The notes: generated by a model from the sequence alone, not told the origin. Positions 23,875 to 35,934 are shown, counted from the stretch's first letter. The stretch: 64,000 nucleotides of DNA from Echinometra lucunter (GCA_029962745.1 CM057171.1:19679034-19743033); one strand, 5' to 3'. Numbers and translations: made by a program.

Positions 23875-24258
23875 CTATTTCATTGCCGACGCTAAAAAAG
23901 CGTCTGAATTAAGTTGAATGGCGTCACAATTCAAGAAGCGCGTAGAAGCCAAAGCCATTGCACTGGCGGACAATTACAAGCATGATTTTTATTGAATTAT
24001 GATTTCTTTTAATATGCTCGGATCACTAACAATTAATTAGCCAAATGGTTAATGGCTATTGTCGCTCGAAGGACGTCACAGTTTCATGCCAAATTATCCA
24101 TTCACATTCTTTCTTCGAAAATGTCTGCTCTCTGTTATCATGGTGATTATGATATAATTATGTGGTATTCATATCAGTTAGATGGTGAATGAATAAAATG
24201 AAAATGATATCTCCTTCAGGGTCTGTAATCAATAAAGAAATAAAAGGCAGTAGCGTAC

Positions 24259-24558
24259 CGCTTGGTTCAGTGAAAACCCGCAGTATCTGTCCTGACGGTC
24301 CTTCCCTCCAGTCGATGTAGTTAACCGTCACCATTAACTCGTTAGCTGAGTCAGACTCCAGATTCGTCACGTTGAACTCGAGATCGACCGCGAAGGGGGC
24401 CAAGGTGCCAAGTGTCTTCCACGTCGCTCCATCCTTGATCTTGACGTTGTATCCAGAAATAGGGCCATCTCCTTCACCGGCCTGGCCGGTCCAGGGTTTC
24501 CAAGATATGACCACATATGAGGTACCTACGGCTATTGCTTCAGGTGATTCCACTAAAA
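24259..24558 (-). CDS. Fibronectin type III domain exon 2
   Basis: It encodes VLVESPEAIAVGTSYVVISW, DGPISGYNVKI, a WKTLG strand and VTVNYIDWREGPSG, then donor GTACGC in phase 1. The domain repeats the GDGPxxGY and REGPxG motifs of the preceding FN3, so the two are probably tandem duplicates. One sequon (NVT) is present. The acceptor may instead be the AG nine bases upstream (24568), which keeps frame and adds three residues. Confidence 0.85.
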
Positions 24559-25036
24559 CTGGCATGACTATATATGGTAAAGAATATAAAGATAATCGTT
24601 GACTGATCGTTAAATACTGACTTTCTAGAGTGCAGAATGAGCATATTGTTTTGTTTATAATGGAAGAGATGAACATGGCACATTTTCAGAACTGGTCTTT
24701 CATGCCATCTGCAATAAGGCCTGTAATTATGTCACTGGCTGAATGAAAGATCCAGCTTTTGTTTTTGCAACGCATTAAAGCTCCATTTCGCCTTATTTTG
24801 TTATAGAGATGTGGTTGGTTTTAAATACTAGGTTCGGCTTAGGGCTAGGGGCTTTTGGTTAGTTATAGATTTTGGCCCAGAGTTAAAATTGAAAATTCGG
24901 TGTATAGTATACAGCAGAGAAATTTTTGTCGGCTCAGGCCTGGAACAGAATATAGCAACCCACGTATCGTAGTCGAGTGGATAATAGTCATGATAACTAA
25001 CATCTGTTACTCCATACCCCCTCCCCCCCCCCCCAA

Positions 25037-25067
<31 letters not shown>

Positions 25068-28000
25068 TGGGTAACTGGTAGGATTGCGTAATTCGAATAC
25101 CTATTCTTTCTTATACTGACAGTCTGACACCGAAAGTATTCAAATACTGACTGCTTTCAGGGCATGGATAAAACTAATAGCCCAAGGTGATGATCTACCA
25201 ACTTTACTGTGCCCTGAGACGAATTCGACACACAAAATGAAGTCTCGAGATCACCAAGGAAATATTGTTTTAACCATGCCCCGATAAATAGACAGTGAAT
25301 ATTTGTTTTTGTATCGCATCCCAATTGCGGATTCTTAAAAAGAGCAGTTTGCTCATAGTATGACGAAATGCATTCATTCAGGAAATTTTCCCCCTTGCTC
25401 GTTTCCATTGTTAACATCATGCCCTGCTTGAAAAATATTTTGCGTTATACTGCCCGGAAGTCTGTAGCTAATCTGATCCTTAGAGATTTGGCCCATCAGA
25501 GGCCTAGAATTTTAACATGTGGTACAATGCCCAGGGTGAAAATACATTAAATAAGAAGTTAATACATACTTGCACTCAGTTTTCGAACTTGGCAATTCAG
25601 AATTAACAGGTTGCAATAAACAAAAAATGGGGTTATTCAAAACTGAAGAAATGTAATTAATTTCTCCTTGCAATCTTAGATAAAGAAGGACTATATAAGA
25701 TTGCTGTTGTTCAACTAGTTTCAGTGAATACTGACATCATTATCATCCCTCTGTATAAAACCCACCTACGTCACGCGTGACCAAATCAGCCATTGGCCCA
25801 CGTGGTCCTTCTCTCCTTGAGTCCCCATGCAGAATGGACACAGCCGTGTAGTACTCGGTCTTGATGTGTAGGTGCTCCACCAGGAACTCACAGGGGTCCC
25901 CACCCAGCACGAACCCAACAGTTTTCCAGTCAGCTTCGGTTGGGTCCTGCACCGTTGAAAGATGGATGTAGTAGCCCAGGACTGGCCCATCCCCCGGGTC
26001 TTCTGCGTCGGTCCAGCAGCGCCACGAAAGCTGAAAACTTGTTGTCCCGATGTCTTCCACGGTTGGCGATTGTGAGAGTCTCGGAAGTACTGCGTCCATT
26101 GCAAGTTTTATAAAAAAAAAAAAATTGTTATTTTCCACTTTTGGGCTGGAACAGGTTAACAGCAGATCTGATTTCCATCTAGTTATTATCAAATTAAAAA
26201 CATTTACAAATACATTCATGACATGACATTAGGTGATCAGAACTAAAAAAGGACCGAAAAACTGATGGAATCTGGGTTCGTACATGGTCATATGAGTTGA
26301 AACTTTTGGTTATTATATCTGATAGCCAATAAAGAATGTGGATGCTCTGCAGGTTTGCAACCAGGGGAGGAATGATTCTAAGTCCTCTCCGAAAGACTTA
26401 GTAGTCATGGTAGTAGAGATAAAAACCTTACTTAAAACCTTAAAAACTTTACTTAATGATAAAGGGCATTAACCAATTTGGTTTCAAACCCGGGTAATCC
26501 CAGTTTGATAAAAGACCACTGCTCTACCACTGAGGTATAAACGCTCCCCTTCGCGTTATTGACCCCCCCCCCCCTGCCTTTTTATAGGAGAGGTCCTTAG
26601 TACGATCTTCGCTCGATGCTTACATCTTTGAACAAGATATTTTGCCAACATATATCGCTCTCAACCACGTGCATTTACTGTGTACCTGGTAACTCCAGGA
26701 TGATAATACCTGCAGGATCTGCAGGGAGTTAAATTTTAATTGAATTGAAATTCACTGTTTTTTCCTACTGAGTCAAAAACATAATGGACAAAATTCCAGT
26801 ATATCATACAGCATGTCCAGAGAAGGTGTCGAACACCCGGGAAACAAAGCTTGTGTTGGGGACGCCAGAGACAAAATGACACTACTAATAAGAAAATGTA
26901 GGGTACGATTACACAAACATTATTTAACGTTATACAAAAAATGAAGGAAATTGGGGTAGAAGTATATGGAAAGGATTGGAAAGGGTAGGATGGCATTTTT
27001 ATTATGAAATGTTACAAGGGGAGAGCTGCATCATTCTTTATTTTTTATTTCTTATTTCTTATTTTTTTCCACATTTCCATTAAACATGAACTCTCTTCAT
27101 TCTATTACGCTTAAATGACACATATTGATAAGGAAATATTGATGAATGAGAATAAGAAATAATTTTTTTTTTACTGTCTTATAAAATTTATCATGATATT
27201 TTTCAAGATTTAAAAAACAGTTTTAATCGGCTTGGATATTTATTTCATTTACGTTATCACTTGCGTCTGAGATAAATCTCATTTCCGTATTTCCCATTCC
27301 TTTTTTTTTTCTTCAGTCATGGTCAGTTAGTTGTTAACGTTTCAGTAAAGGGCACGGGAATAGCTTACCGAGCGGCTTAGAGCATAAGGGGAATAATTTT
27401 GAAGAACACTTTTCTGTACTCCATTTTCCATTTCTGCGTGGATCTGATGACAGGATAAAAGCAACACAGTCCTGCTCCCACCTGTTATTTGGCTCACCGG
27501 GTGGTTCCCCTACCAATATAATCATTGCATGGAATATAATGTTTCTCAAAGTTGTAAATTGCCCATTGTCATTACCCTTCATGCTAGTGAACTGGGTTTT
27601 GATAGCCAATGAGGAAAACACAACTGCGAATGGCCATAATACTACCTTGCTTTTCGAGGATGAGGTTGTAGTTTCCCCGAATTTTGGGAACCGGGTAGTA
27701 TCTAAAAATCCTCCAGGGTGGGCATTGTAGCTCAAGCCCCCCCCCCCCCCCTTCCATCTGTAGGATGACCCTGACACGAAACCACGAATGAATGTGATGG
27801 TTAACTGTCCAATATCTGTTAGAAAGTCTGTCATTGTTAATTCCTAATTACAACCTTAAATAATTTCAATATTTGATTGATATGGTTATATAGCCGGCTC
27901 TTCTCCCTTAATCGTCAGAAAGACTCATGAGATCTGCGATTTCCAAAATGACAATCATTATTTATTATTTTATTCTGTTTGCGAATAAAAAGGCACCAGG

Positions 28001-31000
28001 ATCATCAATTTCGAGTTTGTATCTTATATTCTACAACTACTTCTGTGAGGCAATGTCTTTTCCAAAAAATTCGATTTAATTTGGTTGCATTTTTGCACGC
28101 TGTTGAAGCAGAGAAAAATTGGTGCTTGAATGGCGTTTCATGCCGTCAGCTTTGCTGACATACAGGAGACTTCACCTATTTTGAAAACAAAGACAACGTG
28201 AATAAACGCATTAGCGATCTCTTCAAGTGCTGCATTTCTGGGCCACCCTGTGTCACAATTTGAGGCAATGGGACCCCCTCCATTCCTGTTTTTTTTAATT
28301 TGTTTGTTTATTTATTCAAGAAAACTCTCACCCACCACCCCCCCCCCCCCGAACAAAAACACAACACGTGCAGTGTGTAATAAAGATATTTACTCCCAGT
28401 CAAGGAATGTTCCGTCCTCCCATTTGAAGGCGTTCTCCATCTCCAAATCCGTCATTCCTATCCAGTATCGGTAGAGTCCTTGGGATGGTCGACAGTTTTG
28501 ATCTCTCAGAAAGTCCTGCACAGGGTTTAAAGGCATTGGCTAACTTTGTGAGCAGCCGATTTTAAAAAAAATTCTCAAATTAAGATGAAACACGTGTATG
28601 AGTACTTGTCTTTGTACTCAAAAACTCTGAAACCAACCATAATTTGAAATGAAAACTGTTAGGAAGACGCAAACGACAACTTTATTGGTTTTGGTCTCAT
28701 GAGACAAATAACTAGAGGAGCATTTTCAACCAGTTAAAAAAACCGTTGGCTGCTCCTCTCTGCCTGTACTATACATCATGTACATAATATGCATACACAT
28801 ACGCACACATACACATTACTGTTCAGGTGAACTCTGTGCACATGCACGCTCCCTATGTCCAGTCTGTGCAACCGACCATTATATTTTCTTCAAACATTGG
28901 TTTACATTTTTAATATTTAAAAATACTTTCCGTTGACATTATACTTTGAAACTTTCAGACTGGTATTTTTAAACTATAACTCTTGTGTTTATACCATTGT
29001 CAAGTAGAAAAATGAGATTTTTTTAATTCTCGCAATGCTAGCCTTTTACTTTAAAGCAGAAGCTAGATGTAGACATTCGAGGACAAAAAAAAAAAAAAAA
29101 AAAAAAAAAGCTATCTGTACATCGTGAGTAGGGAAGGACCGGGATTGGAATTATCTGTGGAATTTAAATTTGACCGACCACCCTTAATGAAAACCTACCA
29201 CCAGCGGTAAAAAGTCTATTTTTCATTTCGTTAATTTCATTCCTAGCATATTTCTTTTATTATTGTTATTATTATCATTATTTTATTGTTATTCTTATTA
29301 TCATTATTGTTATTATAATTACTGTTGTTATAACTTTGTCACATTTTGGACCCCCATCCATTTTTTTAACAGAAACTTTCATCCGATCCCCGGCAATGCA
29401 ATCACAAACAAATGGCACTAATATTACAACGTCATAATATTATGCACTAATATTACAGCGCATTTTCCAAAAGAAGGCCTAATTAATGGGAATAAAGGGC
29501 TTTCTTAAAGATCCCTTAAATTTATTGTCGACTTTTCTTCTTTTTTTCTAATTATGAAAGACGAATTCTTGATTTGTTTTTCAATTGAGAAAAATTGCTA
29601 TGGGCCGAAAGAGCTGATAGTTATTTCCTTGAATTCTTTGATCGGTATTTCTTTTTAACATCACCTGAATTCTACAATCTTACGTTCTGTGCTGTGGTTT
29701 TGGGCATCGCGAGTTCACCACCAATCTCTCGGCAATACTCCTGGGCATCTTGAAATATATGCAAGGTGGTCATCTCCTTGTAATATGTTTCATCAAGAAG
29801 TCTCCAGTTCGTAGAACAGAGCTGGCTGCTTACTAATAAATATACGATCAGTTAAGAAAGTTGGACACTGAAAGGAGATTTAAACTCAGTGGAAAAATAA
29901 GACCAATTTTAATGAAAAGAAATGATAGAGAGAAGCAAAAAAGTTCCATCAAAATCGATTTCGAAATGAGAAAGTTATGAAAATTTGAAAAGTCTCGATT
30001 AACTCTCTAATGGCGATCCTTAAACTGGCAATGGTGCTTCAAAATGGCAGGTTTTTGTGGACAACTCTCGATATATCCTTTGAAGGTTTCGATGGTGGTA
30101 GAACGTATGGAAGTAGAAGGCTTCACGGTACACCAAGTATTCTTTCTTGAAGATGAGTGTAATCCTGAAAAGGACCTACCCACTCTCGGCGTTTCGGTAA
30201 GCATGTTCTTACTGACCTCATGAGAAATGAGAACGGTAAGAGCATGCTTACCGAAAAGTCGAGAGTGGGTAGGTCTTTTCCAGGACCACACTCATCTTCA
30301 AGAAAGAATACTTGGTGTACCGTATAGCCTTCTACTTCCAAACTCTCAATATTTTTTTTTTATATATATCTCTCACAATCTTCTCCGTTCATTAAAATTG
30401 ATTTTCCCCAGGGTTTCATTCTCCTTTAAAGGCCGATACATAGCATGTTAAGCAGTCTAACACAGTCTGACAAGTTACATAGGTTTCCCCAGCCAATTTC
30501 GTATTTTTGTCAGTTCATTTTTATAACCAAGCGTTCTTTCCAAATGAGCAAAACTAAACTAAAACAAAACAAAATACGATTATAGTTTTTCCTTCATTCA
30601 AAAGTGTATAGAAGTCAATCCGCTTAGTTTTTCGAGCAAGGGCTTTTGCTTTTTTATCATTCACATTATTCATTTTGAATTAAAATGAATGTTAAAATGC
30701 ATGAATGCACGAGCCTGTGTGCTGCGTGATGAAGTGACCATGCAGTGTTGAATTGAAATACGTGAGGAAACTATAAATTTGAATGGGAAATGTGTGATTG
30801 GAGTTATCAAAATGCTAATTTGAATGCTTCTAAGCTGAATTTGACGAGTTTATAATGGCCAAGGTCCAACTTTTGTACGACTATAAGACATTTTGAAAAC
30901 GTTTGGTATTTGCTGGCATGTTTAGTCAAAACATTAACGTCCTGGAAACGTTTTTTAAACGTTTGTTAAAGACGAAGACGTAGCGGACCTAATAAAAACG

Positions 31001-31950
31001 ACTTGTGAAAGTTTATTAAAGACGTAGACATAGCGGTCCTACTCAAAACGTTTTGTGAACGTTCTGAAAAACGTTTTGTGTTTGCTGGGCCTGCCCCCCC
31101 CCCCCCCCCCCCCGCTGCCCGTATAGCTGGGCAAAATAATTTAAAGTGAATGCTGCAGACCGACAAAGTTACTAAAGGAGGAGGGAAACCTATATTTGAG
31201 GTTCATTTTATGAAACCCCTAAATACAAAGCAAAATATTTTTTGGTAATTGGCACACTTTACGTACACGCCGGATTCCACAAATCCATTAGCATGATTAG
31301 CAGCTAGTTGTAATATGAATTCATTGTGTATAAAAACACGTACATAATGGAAGCATTTCTCTTGACCAAAAAGTGTGGACTTAAGTGATTTAATAGACTT
31401 TCTTCGTGACAGTTTCTTTTAAAACGCAATGGATTCAGCATTTAAAATTTATTTGTTATGCTAAGAGAGATTATTTTCTTCATTTATCGCGTACAACTCA
31501 AGTCGATGGAGTAATCACGTGCTTATTTTGGAGAGGAGGTGGGATATTACAAAATTCATAAAGTTATCGGATAAGCATACTTTATGCTGAGAATAAGAAA
31601 GTCCTTAACGCTTCCCACCTCTTCGCTAGACTGATTTTATTCTAGTAGCTTAGAGGTAAGCCCCTTCTTATTTCTTTCTTTTTGCTTGTCGGCAAATTTT
31701 CGGGTAAATCAGACACCTGAAAAGCCGATCTCCCCATCCCATTTTGACAAATCCAGGTGCTATCCCCCACCCCCAGAAACTTACCCATGGGCATGATGTG
31801 TACGATTAGCCTAGGGGTAACTGTCAGGAGGTAATCGTGTGGGAGGTTATAGTAATTGTCTTAGAATCTCTTCTGACAGGACTCACCTTTGCCGAAGGCG
31901 TTCAAAACGACAATCTCCAATATAACCGATCTGATAACTGCTAAATCCAT
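24259..31950 (-). CDS. C-type lectin plus fibronectin III protein, N-terminal six exons
   Basis: This is a predicted secreted or cell-surface protein read on the minus strand. Exons are 31950-31887 (start and signal peptide), 29832-29684, 28515-28394 and 27509-27369 (C-type lectin domain), 26089-25766 (FN3) and 24558-24259 (FN3). Phases agree at four of five junctions (1, 0, then 1 and 1); the junction 28394/27509 is out of frame by one base. After the second FN3 exon the donor is in phase 1, so more exons are expected to the left, but none was recognised. A CTLD followed by FN3 domains with GDGP(I/V)xGY motifs suggests an invertebrate receptor. A receptor kinase or phosphatase is possible, but nothing in the window shows it. 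Confidence 0.8.
25766..26089 (-). CDS. Fibronectin type III domain exon 1
   Basis: The acceptor is GGACGCAG and the likely donor GTGGGT at 25765, giving a symmetric phase 1-1 exon of 324 bases, the classic FN3 module. It encodes VLPRLSQSPTVEDIGTTSF, LSWRCW, DGPVLGYYIHLS, and a C-terminal strand with YYTAVSIL and REGPRGP. An alternative donor GTAGGT at 25769 would be phase 0 and would not fit the next exon. Confidence 0.85.
   Translation of the reverse strand, partial: YFRDSHNRQPWKTSGQQVFSFRGAAGPTQKTRGMGQSWATTSIFQRCRTQPKLTGKLLGSCWVGTPVSSWWSTYTSRPSTTRLCPFCMGTQGEKDHVGQWLIWSRVT
26440..26525 (-). repeat. tRNA-like SINE head
   Basis: On the minus strand CCTCAGTGGTAGAGCAGTGG (box A-like) is followed by CCGGGTTTGAAACC (box B-like). 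It is probably a tRNA-derived SINE remnant in the CTLD-FN3 intron. Confidence 0.5.
27369..27509 (-). CDS. CTLD exon C: EPN loop and C-terminal cysteines
   Basis: It encodes GEPPGEPNNRWEQDCVAF, then GKWSTEKC and PLCSKPL, with the donor GTAAGC in phase 1. EPN, the sugar and Ca2+ loop motif of mannose-type lectins, is present, but the usual WND is WST, removing two Ca2+ ligands. The acceptor GTAG at 27511-27510 leaves two bases before GAA, while the upstream exon donates two, so the join is off by one. The run of four C on the plus strand at 27507-27510 is the obvious place for an indel or sequencing error. Confidence 0.8.
28394..28515 (-). CDS. CTLD exon B: WIGM core
   Basis: The acceptor is CCTGTGCAG and the donor GTAAAT. 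It encodes DFLRDQNC.., LYRYWIGMTDLE and FKWEDGTFLDW, followed by two bases. WIGM corresponds to the WIGL hallmark in the hydrophobic core of C-type lectin domains. The first residues DFL follow QN of the previous exon (phase 0), as in the usual xxENxFL context. Confidence 0.87.
29085..29109. repeat. Poly(A) of 25
   Basis: A pure A run inside the CTLD intron; it may mark a retroposed tail, but no element was recognised upstream of it. Confidence 0.8.
29684..29832 (-). CDS. CTLD exon A: N-terminal half of lectin domain
   Basis: The acceptor is TTTATTAG and the donor GTAAGA, phase 1 in and 0 out. It encodes SSQLCSTNWRLLDETYY, then FQDAQEYCREIGGELAMP and KTTAQN. This is the family pattern of an N-terminal Cys and Trp, then A..YC...GGELA. 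The second Cys of the usual first disulfide, near CYxF, is replaced by Tyr (ETYYKE), so Cys5 lacks its normal partner. Confidence 0.87.
30108..30340. mobile_element. Near-perfect hairpin, about 105-base arms
   Basis: TGGAAGTAGAAGGC..ACGGTACACCAAGTATTC to ..GGTAAGCATG is repeated as reverse complement up to 30340, with a loop of about 20 bases around TGACCTCATGAG. Both strands stay open for 70-75 codons. It lies in the first intron of the CTLD-FN3 gene. Confidence 0.85.
30960..31065 (+). repeat. Tandem duplication of about 60 bases
   Basis: GTTAAAGACGAAGACGTAGC followed by GGACCTA, then again as ATTAAAGACGTAGACATAGCG with GGTCCTA. Flanked by several AAACGTTT motifs and by a run of about 20 C. 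Confidence 0.65.
31887..31950 (-). CDS. CTLD-FN3 gene exon 1: initiator and signal peptide
   Basis: ATG is at 31950. The 21-codon exon encodes a hydrophobic leader starting MDLAVIRSVILEIVV and ending AFGK, then the donor GTGAGT in phase 1. Phase 1 fits the next exon exactly, where V-SSQLC follows. Choice of this ATG rests on the leader, the strong donor and the phase match; it is not proven by homology. Confidence 0.7.
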
Positions 31951-32189
31951 GATGCTGGTAGAGCGCAAGGAATGGTCTAAGCATGAAACATTTCTTTCTA
32001 TACCCCTCGGCGATGGAATGTGTCGATGCTCTAGTGTTTATGGTTCTAGTCATGCTGATATTTCGTCATCATTCTGTTTTTTCTCGAGGTCAATTTGCAT
32101 AAATTGCTTCGTCGTTGACTTTTGCAATTTCGCAACAGGAAGAAAAAGGTTGGCGGGATTGTTTTTAAAGGATTGCGAAATGGCACATT

Positions 32190-32190
32190 C

Positions 32191-32237
<47 letters not shown>

Positions 32238-32275
32238 TTTGTGTGTGCGTGTGGTGTTTTTTTTTTTGGGGGGGA
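32190..32275. repeat. (GT)n(GA)n microsatellite and T/G run
   Basis: About 19 GT repeats, GAGAGAGA, then a T run passing straight into a G run. Confidence 0.9.
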
Positions 32276-32277
32276 TG

Positions 32278-33005
32278 CATGGTATAAGAATTAACAATAA
32301 CATCGTATCGGTAGAAATTTTTTCAAATTTTCAAGCGAGGAATCATTCCTCTTTTTAATTTCTTACGTGTAATATGAAAGTTCATATTGCATGTTGTTCC
32401 ACGGAGTGGTTATTCCCGACATGTATAATCACGACCGGGGGTGGGGGTGCGGGGGGGGGGAGTTATAACCCCAAAAAACGTAGCCGAAAGGGTTGTTTTT
32501 CAGCACTAGGCCTAAGGCTGGCAGGGAAGTCGGGGATCCCGTTAAGCATGTAAAGGGTATCAAAAACAGGAAAATTCTGGAAAAAGGGTATACAATTCAG
32601 AGGTATGACGATGCAATGCTATAAAAATCAGAGATGTTAGGCATGTTTCCCTGTTTAGGGTATTCAAACCCGGACTCCTACTTTAATCCCCGTTTAGGGT
32701 GCTTTTCAAAAGTGATTTACGCGGATGATGTACAGGCCTCAATGAGACATACTCCCCGTCCGTATCAAGTATATTTTACAGAGTAATCATGCGGTTGTGT
32801 GGGAGGGGTGTAATGCTATAAGAATCAGTAATGTCTCTGTATTTGCAGGCACATTTTCCAGCCTTAAAAAGAGAGGAAACATTGCTCTTCATGATTTCTT
32901 ACTTGCTAACGAAAGTTATCAGAAATTATTTTGCAGCATATAGTGATAATTCTTTACGTGTATCACGTGCATTATACGTCGAAAGAGCGATCGCGCAGTT
33001 ATTGG
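32278..33005 (+). repeat. Two copies of a 200-base dispersed repeat
   Basis: Blocks AT(A)AGAATnA.CAAT..CAT.GTATT, AGAGAGGAA.CATT and TTT..ATTTCTTAC recur at 32281-32430 and 32815-33000. A third direct copy is at 36727-36920. Confidence 0.65.
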
Positions 33006-33014
33006 GGTTACAGC

Positions 33015-33533
33015 TCGTTATTCCGAAGGTTCGTTATTCCGAAGGTTTGTTATTCCGAAGGTTCGTTATTCCGAAACACGCAAATTGCGTATACCTAGAT
33101 GTTCGTTAGTCCGAAAATGAAAAAGGTTTCGTTAATCCGAACATTTGTGGAGTTATTCCGGAGGTTCGTTATTCCGAAGGTTCGTTAATCCGAAAATGAA
33201 ATAAGGTTCGTTATTCCGAAGGTTCGTAAATCCGAAAATGAAATAATGTTCGTCATTCCGAAGGTTCGTTTATCCGAAAATGAAATAAGGTTCGTTATTC
33301 CGAAGGTTCGATAGTCCGAAAATGAAATAAGGTTCGTTAGTCCGAAAATGAAATAAGGTTCGTTAGTCCGAAAATGAAATAAGGTTCGTTAGTCCGAAAA
33401 TGAAATAGGGTTCGTTAATCAGAAAATGAAATAAGGTTCGTTAGTCCGAAAATGAAATAAGGTTCGTTAGTCCGAAAATGAAATGGGGTTCGTTATTCCG
33501 AAAATGAAATGAGGTTCGTTAGTCCGAAAAATA
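33015..33533 (+). repeat. Tandem array GGTTCGTTAGTCCGAAAATGAAATAA
   Basis: A mix of 16-base (GGTTCGTTATTCCGAA) and 25-26-base units, about 20 in total. Each contains TTCG..CCGAA. An inverted array lies at 36293-36697. Confidence 0.92.
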
Positions 33534-33547
33534 CAGTAATCAATATG

Positions 33548-34230
33548 CAGGGGCGTCGCTAGACTTTTTTAAGGGGGGGGGGGGTGTAGAGGCCAGATTT
33601 CCGACAAATAATGCCTCCGATTGCGGACGACCAACGTCGACAAATTCAACCGTTTAAAGCCCACGAGGCATGTTCAATAGTGTGCCTCTATCATATTTTC
33701 TTCTAAATTATATAATTGTTTACCTCACTTGCCTAATGTGTTAGCTTTCCGGAAACATTCTGTATCTAAATATAATACCTAGCGAGCGCAGCGAGATAAA
33801 ATATACACTCTCTTTCACATAAGTAATAGTTCTTCATCAAACTACATGATGGGCATAAAGATATCTAAATCATAAATTTGGTAACCTCTCTGGCCTGATT
33901 CATTCACTTTCAAAGATCATCCTAAATCTTAATATTATACGAGCGAGCGCAGCGAGCAAGCAAAAAATCTATGTACTCCTTATCATATAATCCTCTTCAT
34001 GATAGAAGTGAAAGTTCTTCATCCAAATGCATGATGGGCCTTTAAGATATCTATTTTGATATATTTGGTCACCTCTCTTACCTAATTCATTTGCTTTCAA
34101 AGACCATCTTGTATCTAAATATAATACGAGCGAGCGCAGCGAGCAAAGAAAAATTTGCCCTCTTTCGTGTTACCGTTATTTCGTCGTCAAAATGCACAAG
34201 CAAATAAGCCGAATATGACCCTGTTTGGGC
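33548..34230 (+). repeat. hAT-like left end followed by GAGCGAAGCGAG units
   Basis: CAGGGGCGTCGCTAGAC at 33548 with poly(G), then three units of 160-186 bases with ACGAGCGAGCGCAGCGAGCA near 33781, 33941 and 34127. The same type of array is seen in the complete element at 48089. A right end was not found. Confidence 0.65.
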
Positions 34231-34462
34231 ACCTTACTCCTCTTTTCCCCCCTCCTTCCTCTTCCCTCTTCTTTCTTTCTTTCTCTCACTCTCTCTTTTT
34301 CGCCGAGAGCGATCGTGAATTTGCCGACAAGAATTTTTAAGGGGGGGGGGGGGGTAACACCCTGTCAACATGGCGAGGTCGGGAAAGCCGAGTGGGACAG
34401 GCGTTGGTCAGAATCACCCTTTCTGTTCACTTGCTATGGGGGAGGGGCTGATCTATCGTGAC

Positions 34463-34990
34463 CAGGGACGTATACGGATTTTTTTCAAAGGGGGTGATCA
34501 TAGGCTTATGGGACTAGTTCATTTTCAATCCTGAATTCACGCAAGAATCGATGTTATGCTTAGGCTACCGCTCGTCGCCAGCCCTGTTGATGTGGGGGGG
34601 GGGGAGGGAGGAGCTTTCATGTATTTTTTCATTGTTTTGTCCATGTTCGAAGATCCCTTTTCGATTAGATGTTTACCTCTTGTAAACCTTAAAAATGTTG
34701 CTCTGCGGGGGCCCGAGGGTGGTTGTTTGGACCAGAATAGAAGGAGTGTTTAAAACCACAGGGGCGTCGATCCCTTTTGGGATATGGGGGGGGGGGGGAG
34801 GGTAAAACAGCCATCCGTAGCTAGCGTGGCCAACTTTTCGGAATGGGGGGGGGGGTACACACTAATATCGCATTAAATGTCTTATAAGAGAGTAAGACAA
34901 GAGTAGTGGCGCAGACAGGTCCTCAGACCGGGGGATGCCATGTGGGCAGGGGCGTACGTACGCCCCTACCCTCCCCCATAGCATTTGGAG
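34463..34990. repeat. Cluster of unpaired hAT-like ends
   Basis: CAGGGACGTATACGG at 34463, CAGGGGCGTCGATCCC at 34759, TAGTGGCGCAGAC at 34904 and CAGGGGCGTACGTACG at 34947, each followed by a G-rich stretch. No 8-base duplications could be paired. Confidence 0.4.
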
Positions 34991-35214
34991 GGGGGGGGGG
35001 GGTTCAATTTGGATCGCATCAGTTATGATTGTGACTTCGTTCCAGCATTCTGGAACACCTAAGGGAAGGGGGAGGGGGCACGCCGACATGTGAACCAACA
35101 GGACCTAAGCTAATGATGATGATCATGATGATGATGATAGTAACAACAGTTAAAAGTAATTATTACTATTATTAGTGAAATATTATTGTTATCATTATTG
35201 TGATCATTTCATTT

Positions 35215-35420
35215 CATTTTATTTATTTTCACAATGCAGCGAATAAATTTTACAAGATCTTTCACATTTCAAAATCCTTATGAAATCAACAGTGTAAGTT
35301 ATACAAAATATTGATATTAATTCAGTTCATACAGTATATGAAATTAATAAATGGCAAGTATAAAATAAACAATGCTCGCTGTATAGGTGGAGGAAACCTT
35401 TAAAAGCAAAGCTTGTGAAT
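35215..35420 (-). mobile_element. Retrotransposon 3' end fragment, minus orientation
   Basis: TTTCATTTCATTTTATTTATTTTC then ACAATGC.., resembling the 3' tail side of the CR1-like element at 1830-2200. Confidence 0.4.
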
Positions 35421-35934
35421 CAGGCTCCCATGCAGAGTAGTAGCAGTATTTTCTATTACAACTACTTTTTATTCATCTGTTAGTAATTAGGATATGGCGG
35501 AGCATTGTTAAGCGAAACTTTCACTATTTATTAATGTCACCTTTCTCTGCTTTATGTATATACATGTATACCCCCCCCCCCCTTTCCCCTCTGACTAGGC
35601 TATTGTCAAAGGCTCGAAAGGTCAGTATCACGTATGGAATAGCTATAATTATCTAAAACTATTTATATTATTGCTTTGCCTAGTACCTCACCATTGTGAG
35701 AAATGAGCTCAAACTTTCTTTTTTTTTTTGGGGGGGGGGGATGAGATTGACATGCATCGAAACAATGATTTCAGGGGTTCTATGTACAAACCTAACGCCA
35801 TCGCCTCAGCACACACATTTTTTTTTTTGGGGGGGGGGGGATAACAAAACATGCGCACGTTGGAATCAATATGCATATAGCACATCACTTTATTTGAAAT
35901 ACGATAAAACAGCAATGTAGATAAAATGCCTTGT

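Noticed and set aside
24372..24602. Plus-strand frame opposite the second FN3 exon
   Set aside because: Antisense shadow of the FN3 exon; it has no family motifs.
25766..26104. Second minus-strand frame over the first FN3 exon
   Set aside because: Frame-shifted shadow; the FN3 frame has the domain motifs and matching splice phases.
31860..32290. 132-codon plus-strand frame over 31889-32287
   Set aside because: It overlaps the minus-strand signal peptide exon and ends in a GT microsatellite. Its coding look comes partly from the opposite strand.
32046..32303. Thr-His repeat frames
   Set aside because: Product of the (GT)n microsatellite at 32190.
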